A stretch of 64,000 bases of DNA, taken from positions 35,972,110 through 36,036,109 of the forward strand of contig CM060173.1 of the NCBI GenBank assembly GCA_030549775.1. Reading direction: 5' to 3'. This document shows positions 1 to 10,734 of this stretch, one piece after another. Source of the stretch: Tamarix chinensis (lineage: Eukaryota; Streptophyta; Magnoliopsida; Caryophyllales; Tamaricaceae). Each line of letters opens with the position of its first letter. Positions within the stretch are counted from its first letter, which is position 1. Position numbers and translations under genes: made by a program. The notes beneath the pieces were generated by a model. That model made no database searches. It saw only the letters and a program-made list of their open reading frames with translations, and was not told the DNA's origin.

Positions 1-716
1 ACCTAAGGCGACGCCAGGCTTGGAGCACGCTCCTATAACTCCTTAGGGCTTTGGTCGGGGTTACCTATAAAAGGGAAAAATGCTAAGTATTAGTTTCCCT
101 TGTAAGTACCATGAACCCTTATTCTAGTTTAGGATTAGGGTTTTTATTACTAAATAGGGTATTATACAAAAACTAGGGTTTTTACCTTAGAATTAGTATA
201 CTAAATATTAGTAGTCAAAATATATTTATTTTTGATACTTATTGTTACACTTATTTTATTAAACCCATCAGTTCTAATCTTATAGTAATATGGTTTATAT
301 TAGCTATAGGAAAATAGTGTTAGTATTAATAAAATAGTGACACTAATGTCTAGTGATAGAAGCCCTAGCATTTTAAGGCCAAGTCTATTAATAGTGTTAT
401 ATTTGAAATGATAATATTATAAGGTCACAATATTACAAGTAAACTATTCCTAAGGGTGATAATGATAATAGTTGTATATTCTTGAATAATACAAGGGTTC
501 AGATGCTTTTGGTTACAATAATAAGGTAGTGATAGTAGTAATAATAGTAATAGCTAATAATAGTGTCATAGTAATGAGGTTAGGGTTAATGTTAAGTGGT
601 ATGGTAATAAGGTTCAAGTACTCTCCCTAGTTAACAACCACATGATATTTACTAGCTTGAGTTAAGTAACATGGATAAGAACAAAAGTAGTATTATTGTT
701 AACAAAATGATAAGGG

Positions 717-723
717 TGTTAAG

Positions 724-773
<50 letters not shown>

Positions 774-900
774 TAATAATGATAACGATAATAATAATAA
801 TAATCCTAGTAGTAATGATAATAACAATAATACAACTAAGTAAGGTTAAGAAACCACAATAATAACTGTAGTAAGGATAATAGAAGTAATAATAATAATA
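717..900. repeat. (AAT)n microsatellite-rich tract
   Basis: Near-uninterrupted ATA/AAT trinucleotides run from about 728 to 805, with degenerate extensions on both sides. This is the inverted counterpart of the TTA/ATT tract in the sense A LTRs (about 6560-6920, 34350-34630, 38140-38480). The apparent poly-isoleucine frame is an artefact of the repeat. Confidence 0.85.
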
Positions 901-1747
901 TTAATAATAATGTTAATACTAATAATTATAAAAATTAAGATTGAGGTTAAGTATAATAAAATTTAGGGTTCAAAAGGGATGTTAGTATTAGTAAGAAAAT
1001 AAGAACATTAATAATAGAGACAATAATAATGGTAATAATGATAATAATAGTAATAGTAATAATAATAATAATAATAAGTATATTAGTATTAATATTAGTA
1101 GAAAATAGTAGCAGTTATATAAAAGGGGTATTAGGGTTTGGATGAGTGGAGAATCACCTAGGGTCGGTGGTGGTCCGGTGGCGGCGGTGGAGGAGGAGAA
1201 GAGAGAAAGAGATGGAGGTGGTGGTTAGATGGGAGGGGAAAAGGAGAAGTTTGAGGTGGGGAAAGAAACAGCAGGTGAAGGGGAGTGGAGTGAGGGTGGT
1301 GGCGTGGCAAGGGGTGGCGGCGCGCGGTGGTTAGCGCGGCGGCCGAGGGTGGTGGAGAGAGGTGGAAGATGGGGGAGGAAGGAGGAGAGGGAGGCAAGGG
1401 GAGTTGAAGGCAGGGGAAGGTAGAGGAAGCTTCCCTGAGTGTTTGGAGGGTGGAGGAGGTGCCGGCAGAGGCGGAAATGGGCGGCGGAAGGCGGTGCGAG
1501 GGGCGGTGAGGGGCTGGAACAGGCTGTTCGAGGAGGCACTTTTGCATGCCCCGGGCGGCTTGTGCAAGGTAAGGGAAGGGGTGATGGTGGTCTGGTTTCG
1601 TAGTGGGAAATGCAGGGATGGTCTCGGTGGGAGGATTTGGTTGCGGTGGTCGCCGGAGGTGGCGGGATAAAGAGCTGTTTGGGCGGCGGCGAGCGGCTAG
1701 GGTTTCTGGGCTGCGAAAGAGAGAGCTCGGTTATAGCTGCTAAGATG

Positions 1748-1758
1748 GGTATTTATAG
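1748..1758 (-). promoter_or_regulatory. TATA box of antisense A LTR
   Basis: On the minus strand the sequence reads CTATAAATACC. The same motif sits at the equivalent place in three sense copies (5855, 33670 and 37464), so it is a conserved LTR promoter element rather than chance AT richness. Confidence 0.6.
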
Positions 1759-2553
1759 GCTAATTGAGGAGGAAAAATACAAGAGAAGAAGAGGACAAAT
1801 GGGGCAGGTGTGGCAGGACCACCGACCGGCGGTGGCAGGCGGTGCAGTCCTGCCATGGTAGATTAGGTCGGGGAGAGGGGAAGAAAAAGGAAAGGAGATG
1901 GCACGCGGGGAGGGGAGAGAGGGACTTGGTCGGGGTCAAAAAGAGAAAAGAAAATGACCGAGAAGAGTAGGGGAGGACGGTCGGCGCTGGGCTGGTGGCT
2001 GTCGACGAGATTCAGGGCTGCAAGTCGGATTGCAGGTCGGGGAAGAAGGGGGACGACTGGACCGGTCGGTCCAGGGGGGAAAAGAAAAAAAGAAAGGGAT
2101 CGGCCGGCCTGGGCAAGGAGGGTGCGCGAGACGGGCCAGGGAGGGAAAAGGAGGTATGGGCCAACGGGCTAGCCCAAACCGGGGGAGAAAATGGGGAAAA
2201 GAAAATAAGTAGAGGAAGAAAGAAAAAAGGAAAAGAAAGGAGAAAAAGGGAAAAATGATAAAATGGTTGGGTTGGGGTATTGGTATTCATATATTTATAT
2301 ATTTATTTTAGATATTTAATTTTAATAATAATTATTTTAAGTATACTAATTAAATTCATTTTTAAATTAATTAGGCTATTTTGGATAATTTGTCCTTAAC
2401 ATCCATTTTAATTAGTAAAATGTCCAAAATTTTCTAAATAACTTATTTATTATTTTCTCCTTATTTTCCTCAATTAATTTCCTCTTTATTTAATGAAGTA
2501 ATTTATTTTCTTGATTAATTTTTTTCCTAATAAATCACTATTTTGCCATGATT

Positions 2554-2556
2554 CCC

Positions 2557-2592
<36 letters not shown>

Positions 2593-2636
2593 TATCATCA
2601 TCATCATCATCATTATTATTATTATTATTATTATTA
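2554..2636. repeat. (CAT)n then (ATT)n microsatellite at an inversion junction
   Basis: A run of about twenty CAT units passes into ATT units. The tract marks the point where A-family sequence switches from antisense (left) to sense (right). The same CAT-to-ATT transition occurs inside a sense A LTR at about 38400-38475. Confidence 0.85.
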
Positions 2637-2640
2637 TTTT

Positions 2641-2766
2641 CAAGTGTGGTATTATTATTCTATATAGGGCTGAAACCCTATTGTGCCTATTTTGAATTAT
2701 AGTAGTAGTATTATAAATATCAAGTCTTATTATTATTAATATTATCATTAGCATTTATTATTATTA

Positions 2767-2799
<33 letters not shown>

Positions 2800-2930
2800 T
2801 TCAAGTGTGCTATTATTATTCTATATAGGGCTGAAACCCTATTGTGCCTATTTTGAATTATAGTAGTAGTATTATAAATATCAAGTCTTATTATTATTAA
2901 TATTATCATTAGCATTTATTATTATTATTA
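2641..2930. repeat. 161 bp direct tandem duplication inside A-b
   Basis: The block starting CAAGTGTGGTATTATTATTC at 2641 recurs at 2802 with very few differences. It includes the ATATAGGGCTGAAACCC segment and the AATATCAAGTC segment. The A copy at about 38480-38600 has the block once, so the duplication is specific to this copy and looks recent. Confidence 0.85.
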
Positions 2931-2931
2931 T

Positions 2932-2979
2932 TGTTGTTGTTGTTGTTGTTTTGTTGTTGTTGTTGTTGTTGTTGTTGTT
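2932..2979. repeat. (GTT)n microsatellite
   Basis: TTG/GTT units run from 2932 to 2979 with one interruption (TTTTG). A shorter GTT tract occurs at the equivalent place in A-e (about 34632-34654). Confidence 0.85.
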
Positions 2980-3679
2980 ATTTCATCATTATTATTATTA
3001 CTAAATTTGGTTATATATTTTACTAATATTATTATTAGTATTATTTTGGTACGGGGGGCGAAGCCCTTATTTCACTATGTTTTTGAGTAATACCCTTTTT
3101 ATTATTGTTGTTGCTATTTTTATTATTCTTGTTAATATTAATATTAATATTATTTTTGGTATTTTTGCTATTATTATTTTAGTATTTTATCAAAAGCCTA
3201 GTCTTAGAATAAGTTAGTATTTAATAGTATTTTTGGTAGGAGGGAATTTAATTCTAGTTTTTCCCTCATAATTGGTGAGACCAATCAAATCCATAAGGAG
3301 GAGTAGGAGTGTGCTCCAAGACCAGTGTCGTTTTAGGTAAGGGGTTACTAAGGCCTAATGTGTGTTGATGTGCATTATATGCTTTGTATGATATGCATCA
3401 TATGTTTATTATTGTAATTATTTCGTATGTGGTATAACGTGGAGTTGAAGTATGTTTTTGTATGGCATGTGTACTATATGTGATGAAATATTGTGGCATG
3501 TGATGATATGTGTTGTGACCCTATAAGACATGCATGTGAGGATGTATAAAAGTTGTATTGTGTGGGAAAAAGGTTGAAAATGGAAAATGGGAAGTAAGAT
3601 GACTAAAGGAGAAATGAGTTGGCCTAAGTATTTTAATGATTCATGATTGGAAGAATAAAATGGGAAATTTAGGGTTTCG

Positions 3680-4215
3680 TGTGAGAGAATATAATTTATG
3701 GTTTTGCATGGTCTTGTGTGGAAGAATATAATTTATGGTTTTATATGGAAGAATCTAATTTATGGTTCTGTGTGGGAGAATATAATTTATGGTTTTTATG
3801 GGAGAAATAATCTATGTTTTGTATGGGAGAATTTAAACTATGGTGTATTATGGGATAATCTAATCTATGGTGTATCATGGGAAAATCTAACCTTTGGTTT
3901 TGTATGGATTGAATTTAGGGTTTGGTAAGGATGAATCTTTGGTATGGTATGGATTGAATTTAGGGTTTGGTAAGGATGAATCTTTGGTGTTTTATATGGT
4001 TTGAATTTAGGGTTAGGTATGGATGAATCTTTGGGTTTTGTATGGTTTGAATCTTTGGTTTGGTATGGATGAATCTTTGGGTTTTATATGGTTTGAATCT
4101 AGGGTTTGGTATGGATGAATCTTTGGTTTTGTGTGGATTGAATTTCGGTTTTTGTATGATGGAATCTTGGGTTTTGTATGAAAGAATTTAGGGTTTCGTA
4201 TGGATGGACTTAGGG
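3680..4215. repeat. A-LTR minisatellite (about 25-30 bp units)
   Basis: Degenerate tandem units of the type GGGAGAATCTAATTTATGG followed by TTTTGTAT pass into units containing GAATTTAGGGTTTGGTATGG. Equivalent arrays lie at 7500-8260, 35280-35900 and 39600-40060. They differ in unit number between copies, which accounts for part of the LTR length variation. Confidence 0.8.
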
Positions 4216-4599
4216 TTTTGTATGAAAATTTCGAGAGGTTGCATGAGATGTGTAAAATCTGCATGGGAGTGGAATTTACGTATGGAATGTTGATTTGAGA
4301 TGTGAGGAAGGTAATGTAAGCATTGTTGGATGTTTGAACACTTTGGATGGAAAAAAGTACGTGAAGCAATATAAGGGTACGCAGGAGACCAAACTAGGGT
4401 TTTTATGGACAATTAGGGTTTGGTGTGGCTTCTTAGAGTTTTGTGGTATCATGTGTTTGTGGTGATTAAGTGTAATTATGAGGATGGTATTTATGATTTG
4501 TGATGTGTGAAGTGTAAAGGGAGTGATTTATCCATGTCTAGGGTTAAAATTTTCCGAATAATATACTTAAGACATTACTCACTTAAAGTGGAAGATTGT

Positions 4600-4740
4600 T
4601 GAGCTGGGCTCAGACCGGTCTACCGGTGAATAATAGTGGTTAGGATATGATGTCCTATGTGTTTTCGGTCCACCACCTATAATAGCGGTTAGGCTTTGTA
4701 CCTATGTGTTTCCGGTCCACCGGCTATAATAGTGGGGGAT
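4600..4740. repeat. CCGGTCCACCGG-type tandem modules
   Basis: Units of about 55-60 bp contain a GACCGGTCTACCGG-like near-palindrome, then ATAATAGTGG and GGTTAGG...CCTATGTG. The module is repeated in every A and E LTR (for example 8795-9095, 9750-9875, 12825-13240, 36340-36540, 40690-41090). The function is unknown. Confidence 0.75.
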
Positions 4741-5239
4741 TCCGTGCTCAACAAAATCGAACATATTTGTGCCAAGACATGGGAAAGACACTAATTACTT
4801 ACAGTGGAACACCATGCGTGAAATGCCTCGAAAATTTCTAATTTTATAAATTATATTTAAATGAGGTTTTATTAGAAAAATTATTTAAATAAATTATTTT
4901 TAATAAAATAAAAGGATATTTAAATAGGGAAATTTAAGAAGAAATTTATAAGTATTTTTATTAGAAGAGAATTTGGGTATGTTAGCTAATTAAGCATTTT
5001 ATTTTAAAAATTAATTAAATTAATTTATTTATTTAAAATAAGAAGGAGAAAATATTTTCAAATTAATATTAATTTTATAAGTAATTTAATTGGAGAAAAT
5101 TAGAGAATTTTGCTAATTAAAAAGGAATTTATGGAAAATCTTTAAAAAATCCTAATTTAGCCTAAAAAGGGATTTAAATAATAATTTATTTAAATATTAT
5201 TATTTTTAAATATCCCAAATATTTTAATTAATTTAAATA

Positions 5240-6490
5240 CCCAACATAATTATTTTTCTCTTGTCCTTTTTCCTTTTTCCTTTTTCTTTCTTCCTTTTTC
5301 TTTTTCTTTCTTTCCTTCCTCCCCTCCCCCGATTTGGGCCTGGCGCGGCCCAATTTTCTTCTTCCTTTCCTTCGGCCCAGCCGCGCAGCTGCCCCGTTCT
5401 GGCTCGCTTCTCAACGGTGCATTTTATCATTTATTCCGCTTACACTCCGCGTTTCATTAACGCACCTTCGGCGCCGACCGGCTCGGTCTGCCTCCCTTTC
5501 TTTTCTTCTCTTTTTCCCGAACCGCCCGGCTTTCCCCTTTCTTCTTCCTCCTTCGCGCCTGCCAGCCCCTACGCCGCCCTGCACCTGTAACGTCCGCCGC
5601 TCACCCCTGGTTTTTCGCCGCCGGTTACGGTCGTTTTGACCGGCGATTTTTATTCCTATCTCTTCCCCCTGAATCGCCGACCCTCTTGACCCAACCAAAT
5701 CTCCCTCTTCTCGCGCCATCCTCTCTCTCTCTCTCTCTCCTGCGCACACCCATGCCCATTTTGCTGCCGCCGGCCAACCCACGCCACCGGCGACCGGAAC
5801 CCTACCTTCCTTATCTACTAGCCGACCCAAAGAACCCTATCCTCCCTTCTAAGACTATAAATACCCTCGTAAGCAGCTCTGTATCGAGCTCTTGATCCCC
5901 CAACCCAGAATCCCGACCTTGCCACCATCGCCACTTCAGACGCCTCGTTCTCCGCCTACGGCCAACTTCGCCGCCCTTTCTGGCCACCCGTGTCATCCTT
6001 GCACCGCCCTCTATCTAACGAAATATATCTCGACCTTCGATTCTTCCTGCACAAGCCGCCCCAGCTGTGCGAAGTTCTCTTCCCAATCAACTCCGTTTTC
6101 TACCTCCGCCACCTTGGCGCCGCCATTAGCCACCTCCTCCGCCGCTAAGGCCGCTTCTTTCACCTCCCAAACTGTGCTGCAGACCCTGCCCTACCTTCCC
6201 CTACCCTTATTTTCCTCTTTCTCCCTCTCCTCTTCCCTTTCTCTCCTTCTCCTCCATTCGGCCACCATCGCCGCCGCCGTGCGCCGCCACCTTTGGCTGC
6301 GCCACCACCCTCATTCTGTCCCTCTCCTTCTGGGGAACTCAAAACACCCCAGCTCCCATTTTAATTCTTCCTATCTTATTCCCAGCATGCAACTTTCCTC
6401 TCTTTCTTTCCTCTTTCCGGCCACCGCCGCCACCGCCGCCACCGCCTTGCGCCACCGCCGGTGCCGCCTATCCCCACCAACATTTGGTTG
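5240..6490 (+). other. C/T-rich, GC-rich promoter-leader segment of A-c
   Basis: About 1.2 kb with strong pyrimidine bias and GC content well above its surroundings, including a (CT)n run near 5720-5738 and many GCC/CCG triplets. Homologous segments occur in A-a (inverted), A-d and A-e. Frames here on both strands differ between copies and look like composition artefacts. It probably holds the LTR promoter and 5' leader; coding is not supported. Confidence 0.6.
5855..5865 (+). promoter_or_regulatory. TATA box of solo LTR A-c
   Basis: CTATAAATACC lies about 1.04 kb from the LTR start and is conserved in the other A copies. If used, the transcript start would fall near 5885-5895, leaving about 3.8 kb of R plus U5 in the LTR. 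Confidence 0.6.
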
Positions 6491-6882
6491 AACCCTAGAC
6501 CCTCTCAGCTATTTTTCCTATTTTTATAACCCTTAAATTATTTTATTTTAATTATTTACATATAAATACTATTATTATTATTCTTAATATTTATATTTTA
6601 ATATGCATTATTATTATTATTATTGGTATTAATATTTTATTATTATTTATGTAGAGGGTTGAAGCCTAATATATTTTAATTCGATTTTATTATTATTATT
6701 CTTATTAATTCTATATTTACTATTATTAATATTAAAATGTTATAAGTATAATAATAATTATTATTATTATTATTTTCTATTTCGAATTTCCATTATTCTT
6801 ATTTATTATTATTAATATAAATATTTTAACATTAGTGTTGTTAATAATATTACTATTATTATCATTATTATTATTATCATAA

Positions 6883-6917
<35 letters not shown>

Positions 6918-7499
6918 TCTGAATTGGGTTATTTAATTTACAAATAATCTTTTTAGTATTATTTTGGTAAAGGCTCCGAAGCCCTTATTTCACTTTATTT
7001 TTGAGTAATGCCTTTTTATTATTATTTCTACTATTTTATTATTCTTAGTAATATTAATATTGATATTATTTTGGTATTTTTGTTATTATTATTTTATCAA
7101 AAAAAAACTATTCTTATATTAAATTAGTGTTTAATATTATTTTGATAGGATGGATTCTAATTTTAGCTTTTCCCTCATAATAGGTAAAACCAGTCAAAAC
7201 CCTAAGGAGGCGTAGGAGCGTGCTCCAAGACCGGTGGCGTTTTAGGTAAGGAGTGCTAAGGCCTTTTATGTGCTTATGTGTATTATGTGTTTCGCATGTT
7301 ATGTATCTAATGTTTATTATTATTAAATATTTTATATGTGGTATGACTTGGGGTTGAAGTATATTGTGCATGGTATGTGTATTAATTATGTATGATGATA
7401 TGTGTTGTGTATGTGAGGAAGTCGATGTGGTTTGTGTGAGAGGAAGGATGAAAAAGGAGGATGGGGAAAGAATTTGATTAAGGGAAGTGAGTTAACCAA

Positions 7500-8260
7500 A
7501 TTTTATGGTTTTATAAGGAATAATCTAATGTATGATTTTATGTGTGGAAGAGCAGAATTTATGGTTTGTTTGGGAGAATATAATTCAGGATGTTATTTGG
7601 GAGACGGTAATTTATGATGTTATATGGGAGATTCGAATTTATGGTTTGTTTGGGAGAATTTAAATTAGGATGTTAATTGGGAGAATCTAATTTATGATGT
7701 TATATGGGAGAATCGAATTTATGGCTTGTTTGGGAGAATTTAATTTATGATTGATTGGGAGAATTAAATTATGGTTTGTTTGGGAGAATTTAGTTTATGA
7801 TGTTATTTGGGAGAATGTAATTTATAATATTATATGGGAGAATTTAAGTTATGATTTGATTGGGAGAGTTAATTTATAATTTGTTTGGGAGAACTTAGTT
7901 TATGATGTTATTTGGGAGAATGTAATTTATAATATTATATGGGAGAATTTAAGTTATGATTTGATTGGGAGAGTTAATTTATAATTTGTTTGGGAGAATC
8001 TAATTCATGATGTTATTTGGGAAAATGTAATTTATGATATTATATGGGGGAATCTAATTTATGATTTGCTTGGGGGAATTCAATTTATAGTTTTCCTTGG
8101 GAGATTCTAATTTATGATTTTATGTGGAAGAATCTTTATGGCATGAATTTAGGGTTTGGTATGGAAGAATCTTTATGGTTTGAATTTAGGGTTTGGTATG
8201 GGTGAATCTTTGGTTTTGGTTGGATTGAATTTATGGTTTTGTATGACGGAATCTAGGGTT
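7500..8260. repeat. A-c minisatellite
   Basis: Tandem units of the form TGGGAGAATCTAATTTATGA alternate with TTTGTTTGGGAGAAT. A higher-order copy of about 120 bp is visible: 7785-7905 recurs at about 7905-8025. Confidence 0.8.
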
Positions 8261-8794
8261 TACCTGGTGGTATTAATGGATGTATGTTGGTAGTAGGGTT
8301 TGTATGATGATATTAAGGTTTGTATGGTGGTAATTATAGTTGTATGGTGGTATTAGGGTTTGCATGGTTGAATTTAAGGCTTCACGTGGAATTTTAGGGC
8401 TTACATGAAAAAGATTCGAAGGTTTGCATGGAAAGATTAGTGTTTGCATGGAAGTGAAATTTACGTGTGAAAATTTGATTTGGGATGTAAGGGAGGAAGT
8501 AGAAGAGTTATTTGGGTGTTTGAATGTTTTGGGTGAAAAATAATACGTAAGACATTATAAGGGTATGGAGGTGACTGAATTAGGGTTTGGAGTGATTGAC
8601 TATGGTTGTGGGGGTCAATTAGGGTATGTGGTGTTTGATTAGGGTCTTTGTGTTAGCATGTGTATGTGGTGATAAAGTGTAATTATGATGGTGGAATTTT
8701 ATGATTTGTTATGTGTGATGATTCATGCATGTTCAGAATGAAAGCTTGTGAATAAGATACTTAAAACATTAATTATATAAAGAGGAAGATCGTT

Positions 8795-9095
8795 GAGACG
8801 GGACCAACCGATCCACCGGTTCGGAATAGTGGTTAGGGTTTTTACCCTATGTGCGACCGATCCACCGGTTATAATAGTGGGGGTTCCCGAGCTCAACAGT
8901 CATAAACCAGAATGCTTAAAAGATACTAATTACTTACAGTGGAATACCATGCGAGCCGGAGCCAACCGATCCACCGGTTAGGAATAGTGGTTAGGACGCG
9001 TAGTCCTATGTGTCTCCGATCCACCGGCTATAATAGTGGTTAGGGTATGATACCCTATGTGCCTCCGATCCACCGGCTATAATAGTGGGGGCTTC
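8795..9095. repeat. CCGATCCACCGG modules in A-c
   Basis: Four or more modules each contain CCGATCCACCGG, then ATAATAGTGG, then GGTTAGGGT...CCCTATGTG. Between them sits the conserved phrase ACTAATTACTTACAGTGGAA, which is also the target region into which A-c itself inserted in A-b. Confidence 0.75.
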
Positions 9096-9743
9096 CGTAC
9101 TCGCATGGATTTGATAAAAAGTATGGTGTGAATCGGATTCTGATAAGAGATTAATTAAGTGATTAATTCAGATTATTCATGGGCCTTTATACTTTTACCT
9201 GGTGGATCATATGCATTTAAGAGTATGCCCTTCTATGTTCTGCATGATTTACGTGTTTGTGTGTTGGCCTTAGTGATCAAGTCACCTTACTCAGTACTGG
9301 ACCCGTACTGATACTACCTTGGTTGATGGGTCCTGTGATGATCCACTAATGGTGGGGAGCAGACCTCTTGTGCAGGTTTAAGATCAGAGACTATTTTGGG
9401 GTGGCAGGCCTGACTTGAGTGAGTAGGCAATCCGGAATTTGACCCATCGGGTTTTATCTTGTTTAAATGTATTTCTATTTGGAAGTTACAAGTGTTAATA
9501 AACGTTTATGCGTACTCTGATTTTGTTGTATGATCTTTCGAATTCTTTTATGAATTGTTAATTTGAATTTAACATAAATCTTTTCTTTAGCCTTAGCACT
9601 TGGTACTGGAACGGTTGGAGAGAACCGGTCTGGTACTAAGTGTGGCGGTAACATTCCCAGAATTCATAGCTTTTAAGTATTTCTATTTTAATTGCTTCCG
9701 CTTTTCAAAAAAAAAGTAGTGAATTTTGGGGTGTTACAATGCG

Positions 9744-10158
9744 AGTAGTGGCCAGACCGGTCCACCGGTGAATAATAGTGGCTAGGTACTACGGTATCCT
9801 GGAGACCGGTCCACCGGTGAATAATAGTGGTTAGGGATTTATGTCCTATGTGTTTCCGGTCCACCAGCTGTAATAGTGGGGTTCTCGTACTCGCGTGGAT
9901 TTGATAAAAAGCATGGTGTGAATCGACTTTTGATCAGAAATGAATTAAGTAATTGAATCGGATTATATATGGGCCTTTATACTTTTAACTAAATGTTCAT
10001 ATGCATTTATGTTATCATGTTGGTCTTATGCTCTATTATTATGCATTTTTTATGTGCTATTATGTGTTGGCCTTAGTGCTCGATTACCTTACTCAGTACG
10101 TAGCGTACTGATAACCCTTTTTATTGGTGTTGCTAATTATCACGAGTAGTATGCCCTT
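9744..10158 (+). mobile_element. Host A LTR (A-b), right part
   Basis: This continues the 2554-4818 copy after the A-c insertion: CCGGTCCACCGG modules, then the CTCAGTACGTAGCGTACTGA block. Identity to other A copies stops after ATGCCCTT at 10158. Other copies continue there with CTGACTTTGTGCAGG. Confidence 0.75.
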
Positions 10159-10734
10159 TATTAATTAAGTTTTTATAAAGTTTTATCATTTTTAGTTTTC
10201 CTACTTCTAATATAATAGTTATTAATATTATTTTTAGGTTTTGATTTTGCTATTTAAAGCTTGAATCTTTAACCGGGATACCGGTAAGATTTGATTTTAC
10301 GAGAATTAAGGTAATCGTTAAACCTCACTTAAACGTATGGATAAACATATGCTAGCATATTAGGGTTATAATATATCATTTGCATGATATATATTGTTGA
10401 ATGTATTATATGTGGTTGATTATATTGATTGATAAAAAGGAAAGCATGTTAGTTTATATGCCATGTGTGGAAATATTGCTTAAGGGAAGAGTTTGAGTAT
10501 TAATAAAAATGTTGAGTACTTATCCATGCTCTATTATGTTATTGTGACCATTTATGCATGAATAATATTATTGCGAGCCCTAGGGGCATTTTAGTAATAT
10601 ATCTTGTGTAAGGATGTGGCCTCATATGTGTGGGTGCTAATGAGTATCATGTTGAATAATAACAGTGGTGGAGTTGGATGATGAGAATAGAGTGTAAATA
10701 TTAGTATTTTATATAATGATGGTAAATTAATAAA

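Larger units (their letters stand above)
1..2553 (-). mobile_element. Antisense fragment of giant LTR family A (A-a)
   Basis: The segment reads as the reverse complement of the first half of the A LTR. Bases 1-100 match, inverted, the block with GGAGCGTGCTCCAAG that the sense copies carry near 7190-7250, 34890-34940 and 39200-39260. The GC-rich purine strand at 1140-2260 is the complement of the C/T-rich leader at 5240-6490. Bases 2280-2553 correspond to the AT-rich LTR start but stop roughly 150-200 bp short of the terminus. Short frames on either strand here are low-complexity shadows. The 3' half of this copy would lie left of the window. No target duplication can be assigned. Confidence 0.75.
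2554..4818 (+). mobile_element. Host A LTR (A-b), left part
   Basis: Sense-oriented A LTR sequence begins in a (CAT)n tract and aligns by eye with 38400-40950: trinucleotide tract, ATATAGGGCTGAAACCC block, GGAGCGTGCTCC block, GGGAGAATCTAATTTATGG minisatellite, then the CCGGTCCACCGG modules. It breaks at 4818 where solo LTR A-c is inserted and resumes at 9744. Its own 5' third is missing; at 2554 it abuts the inverted copy A-a. Confidence 0.8.
4819..9738 (+). mobile_element. Intact 4.9 kb solo LTR, family A (A-c), duplication ATGCG
   Basis: The element starts TGAAATGCCTCG and ends GGGGTGTTACA, giving TG...CA termini. It is flanked by ATGCG at 4814-4818 and at 9739-9743. Removing it and one duplication restores the host A-b sequence, which then matches uninterrupted copies near 36490 and 40940. 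No coding region, primer-binding site or second LTR is present, so it is a solo LTR, unusually long for plants. Internal order: AT-rich start, C/T-rich promoter and leader region with TATA at 5855, TTA trinucleotide tract, minisatellite, CCGGTCCACCGG modules, and an LTR end containing GTGTGGCGGTAAC. A related full element with this LTR was not found in the window. Confidence 0.92.

Noticed and set aside
671..862. Poly-isoleucine frame
   Set aside because: Translation of an (AAT)n microsatellite; the same artefact appears as poly-His, poly-Tyr or poly-Met frames at 2511-2754, 34451-34702 and 38177-38593.
1146..2290. Several overlapping basic or proline-rich frames on both strands
   Set aside because: They fall in the GC-rich purine/pyrimidine-biased LTR leader, have no recognisable domain, and are not conserved in frame among A copies at 5261-6491, 32227-32636, 33038-34307 and 37867-38136.
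3698..3928. Repetitive Trp/Gly/Asn frames such as 3698-3928 and 35334-35773
   Set aside because: They are read-throughs of the A minisatellite; unit lengths are not multiples of three across the array, and stops separate them in other copies.
3900..4210. Interstitial telomere because of many TTTAGGG motifs
   Set aside because: The motif occurs once per minisatellite unit within GAATTTAGGGTTTGG and is never tandem by itself.
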